A stretch of DNA of 64,000 nt from Mantis religiosa (Eukaryota > Arthropoda > Insecta > Mantodea > Mantidae): NCBI GenBank assembly GCA_030765055.1, contig CM060950.1, positions 269,829,581-269,893,580 on the forward strand. The letters run 5' to 3'. This document shows positions 22,340 through 33,034 of the stretch, piece after piece. The position numbers and the translations under genes are program-made. The notes under the pieces are model-generated. The model ran no database searches and was not told where the DNA came from. It saw nothing but the letters and a program-made list of their open reading frames with translations. Every line of letters begins with the position of its first letter. Position 1 is the first letter of the stretch.

Positions 22340-22760
22340 TATTATCTTTTAAAGACTTCAAAAATACTTGAAGATTAACACCTTCATTGCTCTTATCTTG
22401 GTAAATTAATGAAGGTACATGTCTTCAAATGGTTCATTAATTTCAGTTATTAGAGTATCCAGTGTTTCATGAAATAGGGACTTGAGTTTTTTTTTTGTAC
22501 TAATCTAAGGACAGATTTCGCATATCAGAAGGGACTCCTAGTTTAAAAGAAGTTGGTTCAATAAACAGATTGAATGATTCATTGTTTCCCTTTCTGTTTA
22601 AAGCGTCTATTATATTGTCAGTCAATTTTGCACAGAGTCCTGCATCTAATAATTTCTTCTGCAATACACTGATTAAAACATCAGTCATATCAAAAATGTC
22701 TCAAAGTTCACTGAGCATATATAAATCTGCCAGGAAGGAGTTACAAGTGACGCAAAAGAA
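22340..22760 (-). pseudogene. hAT/DUF4371-like transposase fragment
   Basis: The minus-strand frame 22688-22500 reads VLQKKLLDAGLCAKL, then DNIIDALNRKGNNESF. In another frame further downstream it reads FHETLDTLITEINEPFEDMY. The pattern of a leucine-rich helix, an N-E-S-F segment and a LD.LI.(E/Q)L..RF helix resembles the mid-region of ZMYM1-like hAT transposases. The identification rests on pattern similarity only and the fragment is frameshifted. Confidence 0.35.
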
Positions 22761-23403
22761 AAAGAAGATAATAATAATTAAGATAATAATAATGAATAAT
22801 AAAGAAGGTTAATAAACGAGCTGAGTGGTTCTTAAATAGTGCAGGAGGGTTTTTTAACAAAAAAAAAGTATTTTTATATTTAGAGCTGCTAACTTACTTT
22901 TTCCACTTGTCCAATATTTAACACTTTTTAATACTCCTAATCTCAAACCACAGAACATTTCCATGAATTTTTTGTGTTTGCATATATGTATATTCCTAGA
23001 TAAGTGTTCAATGAAAGCTCGTTGTTATTATGGCTGTATATGAAACAAGTTTGTAATGATTGGTATTGAAAACAAAAAATAGACAAAAATTCAAGTATAT
23101 TCTGTTATATTCTCTAAATGTTGTCATCATAGGCAAATGAGCATACACAGTTTTTTAATTATTATCTAAAAGAACCAAAATAATTTATGACACAAAATGC
23201 AAAGAATGTAACATTTTTCCTAACGTAAAGAAATGCCAGCAAAAATTTAGTTATCATCCTTTTGGTAAAAACTACTGTGGATAGAAAAATCATGAGAAAG
23301 CCCAAGATAACCCAATTAAAACCAGAGAATGTGATAAAGATAGCCTTAGAGCCTGTATATGCTGCATGGGGATTTCAAAGTAAATAATATAGTTGAATTT
23401 CTA

Positions 23404-23850
23404 TCATAAATCCTTAAACTCATTTTTTTTCGCTTTCAATTTTCCAACAGTTTTGTATTTTGCGTAGGGATAGGTTTTGCACGGTTGAAGGTATTTTAGG
23501 GCGGTGTTGGAGGTGTTGGTCCTGACCACGCAGGCGTACAGGAACACGAATAAAATAAATGATTTATAAAGGACAATCTTAGAGCGCAGCTTTAGCTGTT
23601 TGCTCCTAAATATGGGGGCGCACATCTTTAATCGCTGCCGCCCTATTTTGGCGCTATCTTATAAGTGGGTGGTCCAATGCATACTGAATTTTGGATGCCA
23701 GGAAACTCTCAGTGCAATTTGTAAATCATGCCGTTGTGCCAGCACCGATCAAATGCGGCTTCTATGTCCAAGAATAGCGCTAGCGTTGAAGCCCCATTGT
23801 TAAATTGCTCGGTGACGTCATCTGCCAGTCTTAATGTGTCAATAATAAGT
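23404..23850 (-). pseudogene. LINE reverse transcriptase fragment
   Basis: Read on the minus strand, 23840-23740 gives ALFLDIEAAFDRCWHNGMI, which is RT motif A of Jockey-type LINEs. 23590-23460 gives LRSKIVLYKSFILFVFLYACVV, the conserved segment after the RT thumb. Motifs B and C, which should lie between these two, are missing, so this is an internally deleted scrap. Confidence 0.7.
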
Positions 23851-23864
23851 AATTTATTTTCATC

Positions 23865-24525
23865 ATCATTTCATTTCATTTATCTGCCGATATGACTCAA
23901 TGCTGGAGGTTTTTCCTTATCCTGAAAGATGAAGGTCTGCTAGCTGTAAGCCCTATGTACCATGTACTCATTTGAATATAATGTCATACATTAACCTATT
24001 AGCTAAAAGTTGGAGGATTACCCTTGTGAAAGATGGACGTCTCGTAGCTATAAGGTCTATGGACACAGGAATCATTAGAATTTCATTTCACTCAGCGTCC
24101 CATATACCGAAATATGAATGTCTGTTCACTGTAAGGTCTATGTGCTCTGGACTTCGTTCATCATCGTATTTGACATAAGACTGGAGGTTTTCACTTATTC
24201 TGAATGTCTGATAACTCTACGCTCAATGCACCGTGGACTCATTTGAATATGATTTCATTCATCATCCGATATGATACAAGCTTGGAGTTTTTCCGTTATT
24301 CTGAAACATGAATGTCTGCTAACCCTTAGCCCCAGGTCCCTTGGCCTCATTTAAGACAAGATTTCATACATGGTACGTTATTTATTAACGTTGGAGGATT
24401 TTCTTATCTTCATATATGGGTACAGGATGTTTCTAAGCGTTATGTAACCTTGGCTCATTCCAACATGATATTCATCATCCGATATGACATTATATTGGAC
24501 TTTTTCCCTTATGCTCATATATGGA
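23865..24525. repeat. Degenerate satellite array, about six to seven units of 100-110 bp
   Basis: Units start with a ctggaggtttttcc-like block near 23903, 24010, 24183, 24284, 24394 and 24498; one unit between 24090 and 24180 is divergent. Each continues with ctgaaagatgaatgtctg, a ctaaggtctatg-like block, ctcatttgaatatgatttcat and catccgatatgac. The same monomer, reversed, forms the body of the SINE at 13640-13855. Confidence 0.7.
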
Positions 24526-24534
24526 TCTAGAAAT

Positions 24535-24770
24535 ACAGAATAACATAGTATTAGAAATAACTGGAAGAAACTGTTCGACAGAATGAATCATAGCCGCATT
24601 TCAAAAATTGATTTCAGATTACAAACCATTAGGTAGATAAAATATTGGTAGAGCAAGAGAAAGATGGAAATAATAATTTGAAGTTTATGAGGCCGGAACT
24701 AACCTTGACGGCTTAAACCGTGAAAAGCTGTTGATGACGATGATGATGATGATGATGATGAATATCATAT
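24535..24770 (+). pseudogene. LINE ORF2 C-terminal scrap ending in (GAT)n
   Basis: The plus strand reads RNNWKKLFDRMNHSRISK, then (with frame breaks) QFEVYEAGTNLDGLNREKLL followed by an ATG-rich (GATGAT)n run at about 24736-24762. The pattern W..L..RM...RI.K then E.G....L.REK is the familiar C-terminus of insect LINE ORF2 proteins with a triplet tail. Confidence 0.5.
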
Positions 24771-25594
24771 TATATATAATATAATAATATATGATGAATA
24801 ACATATATCATTGAATTATATATAATTATATATAACTTTAAATAAATACTAAAGTAAAATTAACAATAAGCAGAACCATTACTATACATAAATTATTACT
24901 GGTATCCAGTAAGAGTAACAGGTATTCAGCTATTAATAACATAAAGATCATCTACTCGCAAAAAATTGGCCCCGAATTATACACAACATAACTAATTTTT
25001 ATTATATCCTATTGATGCTTAACTAAACGTTACAAAAACAATCCGAAACTTCCCTTACCTGTATTACACAACCAAAAATATCAATTAAAAGAAATAATTA
25101 ATCACTTATACCAAATAAAACTTCAAACTATTTATTAAACGGTTAAAGAATATAAGCAAAACCAAAGGTACAAGACATTTTCCCACTCAAATTGTCCATT
25201 AATATTCTTTTAAACGCACATTCAAACTCGATTTAACAAAAGTGACTGCAGAACGAAGCTTAACATATGTTATCGTATATATAGAAAAATCGGCAATTCG
25301 TTCTTAAATTAACAGATATGCGTAAAGAAAAGCAATGAATTTGCTGAACATATACAAAATTTTGCAAACTTTCGTTGTAAAGCACAATAGTTCTTATTTC
25401 TCTATATTGATTCCTGTATGCGATACAATTTTTAACATTTAGGATGTGTTTTACACGACAACAAAGTATCACTGTTCTAACATTTCGGAAAAACTTCAGA
25501 TAACTGGAACATATTAATGTGCACATAGCAATTAAAGCCCGATCGTCGTCTGGAACATTCTACGTATACTTCATAATTAATGATACTTCCACAA
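24771..25594. other. AT-rich region without visible genes
   Basis: It starts with a very AT-rich imperfect repeat (about 24760-24840). Nothing else is recognisable. Confidence 0.5.
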
Positions 25595-25800
25595 GTAGCG
25601 CTGCAGTCGCAGGAAATACGCGGGACATTAGAACTACAGGTTTCCAACGTTTATTGTCGTTTGGCTTTTTCAACGTTTATGTACAATACTTATACACCTA
25701 CTCATCCTTTATTTTTATGCTTGTGTTACCTTTTATTTATAGTCAATAGATTGATTATATAGGTAATGGTAATTGTAATGTATAGAGTGTGTCAATAATA
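25595..25800. repeat. Dispersed repeat, copy 2 (partner at 21570-21800)
   Basis: See the partner at 21570-21800 for shared blocks. A gtgtcaataataagt motif at its right edge also occurs near 23836, next to the satellite array. Confidence 0.55.
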
Positions 25801-28022
25801 AGTTAATTTCAACTTCAATTATCGGGGTAAGTAACCTCAAATCGAGTCATCTAGGACTGCATAAAACTGCTAACGCCAGAGTGATTAACATTCGAGCCTC
25901 AGAAAACCAAACCATTCTCACTTTTGTGACACTTTTCCAGGATTCTTCTTAATTACCCAGCGTAACATTCCCGTCACCAATTAGATCGCACAATTTTGGA
26001 GTGATATGTTTATAAAACCAAATTCCTGGAAAATAGTTAAATACTTCGTACGTTATGCCTTATCATTGGAGATTTTTCTTATTCTGAAAGATAAACGTTC
26101 GGCAACTCTCAGTTCTATGGTCCCTGGACTCATTTGAATATCATTTCATTAAATTTGGAATAAATTTGGAAAGTCCATGTAAAAGTTTTCAAGAAGTGCT
26201 AGAACGAGAAAGCAATCTTCTTACAGTGACGACTCTTAAACTATTTTAGGCAACCGGTGCAGATCCGCGTTCTCTTATTTCTAGTGATAACTATCAATTT
26301 ATTAAGTATATTAACACTCTCATTAAACAACAAACACAACAGGATCCCCATAATCCCCATTAATCCGTCGTCTTGTTCATCTTGATCTAGCTTTATTGTT
26401 GTCGTTTTTTAATAGTTTTGTAGTGGAACATTGCGGAATTTTGCTCAACCTGTAGCGAGATTCAATATAATTTGGTTGGCAACACTGGCTACTACATTTG
26501 TGGAAGGTCTTTATGACTGCTCTATCAGACCAAAAGTTGGCAAATGGTCTTGTCCCGCTACAAAAATTCAGGAATGTAAAGAGAATGCGAATTTTGTCCG
26601 TCCGTAATGTGGCTGGCTGTATAAAGCCTGAAGGCTTTTGCTGCGTGAACACCCGCTAAGGGCAATAACATGTTAGTCAATGCATTGCTGTGAAATCTAT
26701 TCACGGAAATGCAAAAGCTTAATGGCTTTACAATACTTGGATTTTGTTTTCAGATACAACAATCAAGAGGTGAGTAATCCGATAATGAATTGGAACTGTA
26801 TTGGTGATTACAATCATGTCCCGCCACTTGCATGTATAAACCAATCTTGTTTGCAATTGGAATAGGTTGTTGCTGTATTTGGAATTTATAAATGCAATAC
26901 CTAATAACGGAATGGTTGTCTTAACAACATTGAAACCCCCAAAAGGAGGAGCTCTTAGTGCCCATGGATTGCAATACTACCAACATTATACCATTCTCCT
27001 CTGATACAAGTTTTAATTTCTCTAGTACCTATTTTACTCTGCTGCTAGTTTTAACGAAACGGTAGATGATAATTTTTGGAACTACAAAACTGTAATTTGT
27101 CAGTTTACGCTTCAGCAATCCCTACAGTGTTACTACAGAATGTTACGGGTATGTTACAGCTTATATGTAAATATTCAAGTTCATCATTTCTGTTACTTAT
27201 ATCGCTTTGTGCAACAGATGCATTTTTATGTTAACGTGTCTTTATTTTAAATATAAAAGGTTACTCGTATTATTCACATTAGTTAAATGATTTAAAATAT
27301 ATGTAATTTTACATATTGTGTTTTGTTAAAGTTTCTTTCTAATTAACTTAATTAGACATGTTACATTACTTACAAGTGTTTTCAGTTATATCTACAATGG
27401 TGTAACTAGTGTCGTGCTATATATTCTTTGTAATTGATTCAGTTGAATCATTCATGTCATATAAGTAAGTGTCAAATTATTATGTTATTCTAATGAGGCA
27501 GAATAATAAAAGGAAACAGTAACTGTCAAAACAGTGTTTTTATTTAAATATTCCTGTCAAATACCACAGCCTATTATTCATTTCTTCAAAGTTCATACAA
27601 AATTGTTAGGTAATTCATTATAGTAGGAAATGATGAACATATTCCGCACAGAAAATTCATTTCAAGGCTCAGCTGATTATATGTGCTAATACCCTGTTGC
27701 TACAGATGATAAAAGGTTATTATGTTAGCTTTAATAAAATGCAACAACTTTGAAACTGCAGTCACAACTCTCAAAGCTCACATAATTACACATCTCTTTT
27801 AACAATTTCTATCGTATTTTTCGAAATATCGGCCATTTTTGAATGTCTTAAACGAGTTGCAACACATTCCGTTTATTAACATGTATGATAAAAACTTTTC
27901 TTCTCTTATTGTATGTAAATGACAATTTATAAATTCAGTGTATTCCCTACGGTCAGTAAATTTCAAAATGGGACCAAACTACCAACTATTAATAAAGAAA
28001 AGCATTGAATTTCCTAGACATA
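25801..28022. other. AT-rich region with one solo satellite monomer
   Basis: A single monomer of the SINE-body/satellite family lies at about 26046-26160 (tcattggagatttttcttattctgaaag-like start, ctcatttgaatatcatttcat centre). I see no gene elsewhere in this stretch. Confidence 0.5.
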
Positions 28023-29242
28023 CAAGGGGCGTCCAGAAAGTAAGTTCTGTTTCAGTTTATCTCCACTGCAGCGCTGCGATCGCAGTTCCGCACATGCACG
28101 GTAGACGCTTTGTATCAAGGAGAAGAAAGGTGCGCCATTGTGAGATCGCTGTCAGCCACGTACGCTTTATTGTGCTTATTTACAATGTCGGTGTTGATTG
28201 AAAATCCCGCCGCTTGTGAAATCAGATTTGTGATTCGTTTTCTGAATGCTAGGAAAGTGAAACCAATTGAAATTTATCGGCGAATTTGCAATGTTTACGG
28301 ACAAAATGCGATGAGTGATACAATGGTGAGAAGATGGGTTCGACAGTACAATGAAGGACGTAGTGAAGTGCATGATGAAGAACAAAGTGGGCGTCCATCA
28401 TTGGTTACAGAAGAACTGGTTCACGCGATTGATGACAAGATCCAGGAAAACAGCAAGTTTACAATTAGTGCTCTCGCTATGGAATTTCCCCAAATCTCAT
28501 GATCACTAGTTCATGAAATTGTCACCGTAAAACTGAAATTTCGTAAACTTTGCTCACGTTGGTTGCCAAAGATTCTTACTGAGCAACTCAGAACAAAACG
28601 GATGGGTAGTGCACTTTAGTTTTTGACCCGTTATGATGAAGGCGGCGAAGAATTTCTGACACAGATATTCACAGGAGATGGAACTTGGGTTTCTTACGAC
28701 ACCCCTGAAAGTAAGCGTCAATCAATGGAATGGGGGCACACCTCATCCCCAGCCAAGGTTAAGCCGAAACAAATCTTGACACCTCGAAAAATGATGTGCA
28801 CAGTGTTCTGGGACAGGAAAGGCATCTTACCCATTGATTTCTTACGGCGTGGTCAAACAATGAAAGCCGATGTTTATTGCGAGACACTTAGGAAATTGCG
28901 CCGCGCACTACAGAATAAGCGCCGAGGAATGCTATCAAAAGGCGTTGTGTTTCTTCAAGACAACGCACGATCACACACTGCAAATGCGACGAAAAATATC
29001 TTACAGGGATTTGACTGGGACTTGTTTGACCACCCCCCGTACAGCCCTGACCTCGTCCCTAGCGACTTTCATGTGGTTTTGTATCTAAAATATTTCCTTG
29101 GTGGTCAACACTTCAACAATGACGAAGAGCTGAAAGAAACTGTTTCCAACTAGTTGAAGACACGCTGGACGTACCTGGTATACAAGGACTTGCAGACAAA
29201 AGTTATTAATATCAATATCAAATGTCGGATTTAAAGGAAAGT
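28023..29242 (+). mobile_element. Mariner (DD34D) transposon, left part up to the LINE-B1 insertion
   Basis: The left end follows a TA at 28021-28022 and begins caaggggcgtccagaaagta, typical of mariner inverted repeats. The transposase pseudogene follows. LINE-B1 was inserted behind the gene, and pre-insertion sequence resumes at 31801. The expected right inverted repeat is not recognisable there; a CT-rich microsatellite occupies the place. Confidence 0.85.
28185..29153 (+). pseudogene. Mariner transposase (broken)
   Basis: The likely start is ATG 28185 (MSVLIENPAAC). The N-terminal helix-turn-helix region includes FLNARKVKPIEIYRR and MVRRWVRQYNEGR, then the linker EEQSGRPSLV. The catalytic part has FTGDGTWVSYDTPESKRQS (first Asp), VVFLQDNARSHTA (second Asp) and YSPDLVPSDFHV (third Asp), which is the mariner DD34D pattern. 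In-frame stops occur near 28500, 28618 and 29151 (TAG where Trp is usual), and one frame change is needed near 28620. The frame would continue a little beyond 29153. The product would cut and paste the element at TA sites, but this copy is dead. Confidence 0.92.
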
Positions 29243-29254
29243 ATAAATCAATAA

Positions 29255-31788
29255 ATTTTTTCTTCAAGTGGAGGAAAACTCCATTTATGGACTAACCCCG
29301 ACTGTACTGGAATGGTGCAGCCGGGAGTGTGAGCTTCACCCGAAGGTACTACCCACTAAAAACCTCCACCGGAGAGTAGTCAGGAGAGGAATTCCAGCAC
29401 TACGGCTATAAGCACCTGCGGATTCATGGAGAGCGTGTACAGGTTGACCGTATGGCCTAACCGAGGTGAGGTTGGGTGCTAGGACATAAGCATGGCCAAA
29501 GCCCTGAGTATGCGCTCGCGGATTCATGGTGAGGGATGTAATGGGGTGTAGTGTCGTTTCCAATAGGAAACGCCGTCCTAACGTAGTGGTTGCATCCTCA
29601 ATGATAGACGAGGTAGTCATGTGTAAGTTATAGTACTTTTAATGCTTAGTTAATGGTCTGTCCACCCTTAAGCGGGTGGAACGTGTCATTAATGCAAGTG
29701 GTGGGCGCTAGGATAGCGTTAGTCATGCATTATCGTTACAAGTAAAATTTGTATGTACATACAAATACTGTTAGTATTGCGCGTAAGCTGCGTCTAGTAT
29801 GAGGTTAATTCTAAGTTGAAATTGTTCGCATATGTCGTGTAAGTGTGGGGAGGGGGTTGCCTCCCCGCCAGAGCCGCTTTGACTAACAGCACGGACTTTG
29901 TGGACTGCCAAATCTCAGGGTGTTGTGCATAGTCATGGGTAATCTTACTACTTCTATGGAAATCTTACGAGAGTGTTTGGATACTCTTGGATGCCTATTT
30001 CTGGGTCTCCCATCCCTATGGTCCTATCAAATATGGACAGCGGTCTTTTATGTTTATTGTATTCGGTTTCGAAAGTGCCTAGTGGCTGTATTAGTGCGTT
30101 ATTGTTCATATCCTTGCGCTTATATACGTTGAAGCTGAGTATTTTGATAAATTCCTCAATTGAGTGTAGCTTTTATTCGTTGTGCAACAGATTGGGCGGT
30201 ACTACAGGCGGTTGCTTTGCAATTATTCTGATTATTCGGTTTTGTAGCGTTTGTAATTTGTGTAAGTGAGTTTTTGCAGCATATCCCCACACGGGGGCTG
30301 CATACGTGATAATAGGCCTTAGCAGTGTCTTATATAGGGTAAAGCCCATATGTACTTTAACTTGGCTGTTTATATTAAATATTGGAAATAATTTATTGAG
30401 CTGGCCATTAGCCTTGGCTCTGATCGTAGTAATGTGTTTGCCCAAGGTGAGGCCCTGGTCCATTACAAGACCTAAATAGGTCACATGGTCCTTCTAGTCA
30501 ATTCCTTCGCCTTGATAAATTAGCGGCTGAAGGACACGCTTGTTTTTCCTATGCAGGAGTCTTTTCGTGAAGATATTGGCTTGCGTTTTTCGTGCATTTA
30601 CTTTAATTCTCCACTTGGAGAACCAAGGTTCTGGTGTATTTAAGGCGTTTTGGAGACTTGATGTATTATATATGTTCGTTCTTACTAGTTCGGGCATGTC
30701 ATTTATGTATAAGTTGAATAGTGTCGGTGCCAACAGACTTCCTTCAGGTACGCCTGCTTTGATTAGCTTAACGCTGGATACTGCGTCTTCTACCGTGGTG
30801 CAAAAGCGCCGACCGGAGAGGTAATCCCTAATTAGGGCTAATGCTGAATCAGGGAATTCGTATTGTATTAGCTTTTTAATTAGGCCTGTGTGCCATACTT
30901 TATCGAATGCTCGTTCAATGTCTAAATAGAGGGCGCCAGTTGACTTTTTCGTGTTAAATCCGTTAGTGATTTGTTCAGTCATTCCCAAAAGTTGGAGTGT
31001 GGAAGAGTGCTGAGCTCTGAACCCAAACTGCTCAGGTATAAGAATGTTGTTCTTATGAATGTGTTTGTTTATTCTTTTTAGTATTATCTTTTCTAGTACT
31101 TTATTTACTGTGTTTAATAGGTTAATTGGTCTGTAGTTGACTGGAAGTGCTAGACTTTTATTTGCTTTGGGTAAAGGAGTATTTTGGCTTCTTTCCAGCA
31201 TGCAGGAAACCTGGCACTTTCGAGTGTGAAGTTCAAAGTGTTTGCTAAGAGCTTTAGTGCTCTTGGTGGTAGGTTCTTTAGTACCACATTTGGTACTTTG
31301 GCCCAGGCGCTTTTCTGTTTGTTAGATGCCGTATGATCCAGCCTATTTCGCCTGGGTTTGTCTTGCGCAATTTATTGTGAGTCGGCCTTTGCCCTATGAC
31401 CCTTACTTCGTTTTCAACTTCTGCTATGAAGTCATCTTGCCCAATTACTGGGTTGGCAGAAAAGACATTCTCCAAGGTGATCGCAAAAGCTTCAGCCTTG
31501 GCCTGAGGTTTTTCGGCTATTGTATTATTAATTTGGAGGGGAGGGATATTGGTTCGTGTTCGCGTAAGGCATTTGGCTATTTGCCAAGTTGAGTTTTGTT
31601 GGGGATTTAAATTTTCCTGCGTGTTATCCCAATGATTTTGAATGTAATTTCTAGCGCATGTGTTAGCTAAGTCTCTAGCTTTGTGGTAATCTGCGCGATG
31701 TAGGATGTTTCTGGTTCTTTGCCATTTGCGTCGGGCTTTGTTTTGCGCTTGCTGGAGAATCTTAATGTCCTGGCGAAATCTAGCATTG
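29255..31788 (-). mobile_element. LINE-B1: 5'-truncated Jockey-type LINE
   Basis: The element is flanked by the 12-bp duplication ataaatcaataa (29243-29254 and 31789-31800). The minus-strand 3' end is A-rich (ttttttcttc on the plus strand at 29256). Its 3' UTR matches the tails of LINE-B2 (to 52219) and of the fragment at 32028-35376. The 5' end is truncated inside ORF2, between the endonuclease and the RT. Confidence 0.93.
29900..31788 (-). pseudogene. LINE-B1 ORF2 reverse transcriptase (broken, catalytic box deleted)
   Basis: The minus strand reads WQIAKCLTRTRTNIP, then HLTNRKAPGP (fingers), VNYRPINLLNTVNKVLEKII, EQFGFRAQHSSTLQLL, LYLDIERAFDKVWH (motif A), AGVPEGSLLAPTLFNLYIND (motif B) and PWFSKWRIKVNARKTQ. 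Between NDMPELVRTNIY and the helix before PWFSKW, about 20 residues that include the YADD box of LINE-B2 are absent (junction near 30660-30680). The C-terminal region contains LYKTLLRPIITYAAPVWG and SIFDRTIGMGDPEIG. Further stops lie near 30495, 31206 and 31280. Confidence 0.92.
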
Positions 31789-31800
31789 ATAAATCAATAA

Positions 31801-32027
31801 TTTTTTCTTTCTCTCTTTCGATCTCTGTTTCTCTGTTTCTCTCTCTCTCTGTTTCTCTCTTTATTGCTCTCTCTCCCTCTCCCTCTCTCAATCCCTCTCC
31901 CTCCCTCCCTCTCTCTCCCTCTCTCTTTCTCTCTTTCTCTCCTTCTCTTTCTTTCTTTCCTTCTTTCTTTCTTTCCTTCTTTCTTTCTTTCTTTCTTTCC
32001 TTCTTTCTTTCTTTCTTTCTTTCTTAT
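31801..32027. repeat. CT-rich microsatellite (CTTT/CTCT)n
   Basis: About 220 bp of pyrimidine-only sequence move from (CTCTCT) and (CTCCCT) units to (TTTC)n and (CTTT)n. The complementary strand is a pure polypurine run. It sits between the resumed mariner flank and the LINE-B 3' tail. Confidence 0.9.
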
Positions 32028-32244
32028 TGGAAACGACACTACACCCCACTACATCCCTCACCATGAATGCGCGAGGGCATATTCAGGGCTTCTGCCATGC
32101 TTATGTCCTAGCACCCAACCTCACCTTGGTTAGGCCATACGGCCAACCTGTACATGCTCTCCATGAATCCGCAGGTGCTTATAGCGGTACTGCTGGAATT
32201 CCTCTCCTGACTACTCTCCGGTGGAGGTATTTTAGTGGGTAGTA
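32028..32244 (+). mobile_element. LINE-B 3' tail, first part (interrupted by the Tc1-like element)
   Basis: The sequence is the reverse complement of about 29350-29580, the LINE-B1 3' UTR. It is a separate, strongly 5'-truncated copy in plus orientation. It is cut at a TA (32243-32244) and resumes at 35284. Confidence 0.85.
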
Positions 32245-32935
32245 ATATCTTTCAAGAAAGTAAATGTACACTTTCCGCGGGTCAGTATCACTCAGACGTT
32301 CCGTGACTGGGTGGTATGAAAACTAAATCGGCCATGCTCGTAGATGTATAGTGTCGTGGTCACCATTTTCACCTGTTACTCACTTCGAAGATTTCTAAGG
32401 CTATACTAATCCAGTATAACAAAAGATTGAGTATTTATCACAAAGTAATAATCACCATGCAGCTGAGCTATTAACTACATGGCGTTGGAAAATGTGCAAG
32501 AAAACGGAAAACACGTGGAATTATAATTTTAACAGAACCAATATATATATAAATATATATATATATACTAAATAAGGGAAGCTATCTTAACTGCTCTCGT
32601 AGCTCAGGGGCACAACGTGGGCTGAGATAAGCGAGACCATGCTTCCAAGGTTCGAACCCTAACAGGTGGGTATAATTTTTAACTCCAAATTTCTTAGCTT
32701 GTTGGACGCAGTAACGAACTAATTAACAGCTGTTCTCTTGTAGCTAAGCTGTTACTAAATGGCATTGCAGAATACCAAAGAAATTGAAAACGCGTGGAAT
32801 GGCGATTTTAATAGAACCAATAGTTATATATTGTATATAACCGGCGGTATCACATCCGTTGGCGTAGCTCAGTTGTAAAACGCACGCTTTGTCAAGTAAA
32901 CTGATGATTTGCGGTTCGAACCCTCAACATGTAAT
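32245..32935 (+). repeat. Tc1-like element, left inverted repeat with two tRNA-like modules
   Basis: The outer 220 bp are unique. Two tandem modules follow (about 32463-32700 and 32744-32935), each with a tggaaaatgtgcaagaaaacg-like start, an agaaccaat block, an A-box-like tagctcag (32599 and 32865) and a B-box ggttcgaaccc (32649-32659 and 32913-32923). The B-box is a perfect match to the tRNA consensus. An AT dinucleotide run lies at about 32541-32567. Confidence 0.75.
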
Positions 32936-33034
32936 ACTTTTTTCCCTTGTATTTCTTGCGCATGTGCAAAATTTTGCTGGAAGTAATGCTCTACATTTGT
33001 ATCTTTCACTAAGACTTTATCATAGTGAAATAGC

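Noticed and set aside
23865..24525. CRISPR-like array
   Set aside because: The units are degenerate along their whole length with no unique spacers, and the context is eukaryotic; it is a satellite.
32595..32925. tRNA genes in the left arm of the Tc1-like element
   Set aside because: A and B boxes are present but I could not form an acceptor stem and cloverleaf; they recur in both arms, so they are repeat modules rather than tRNA genes.
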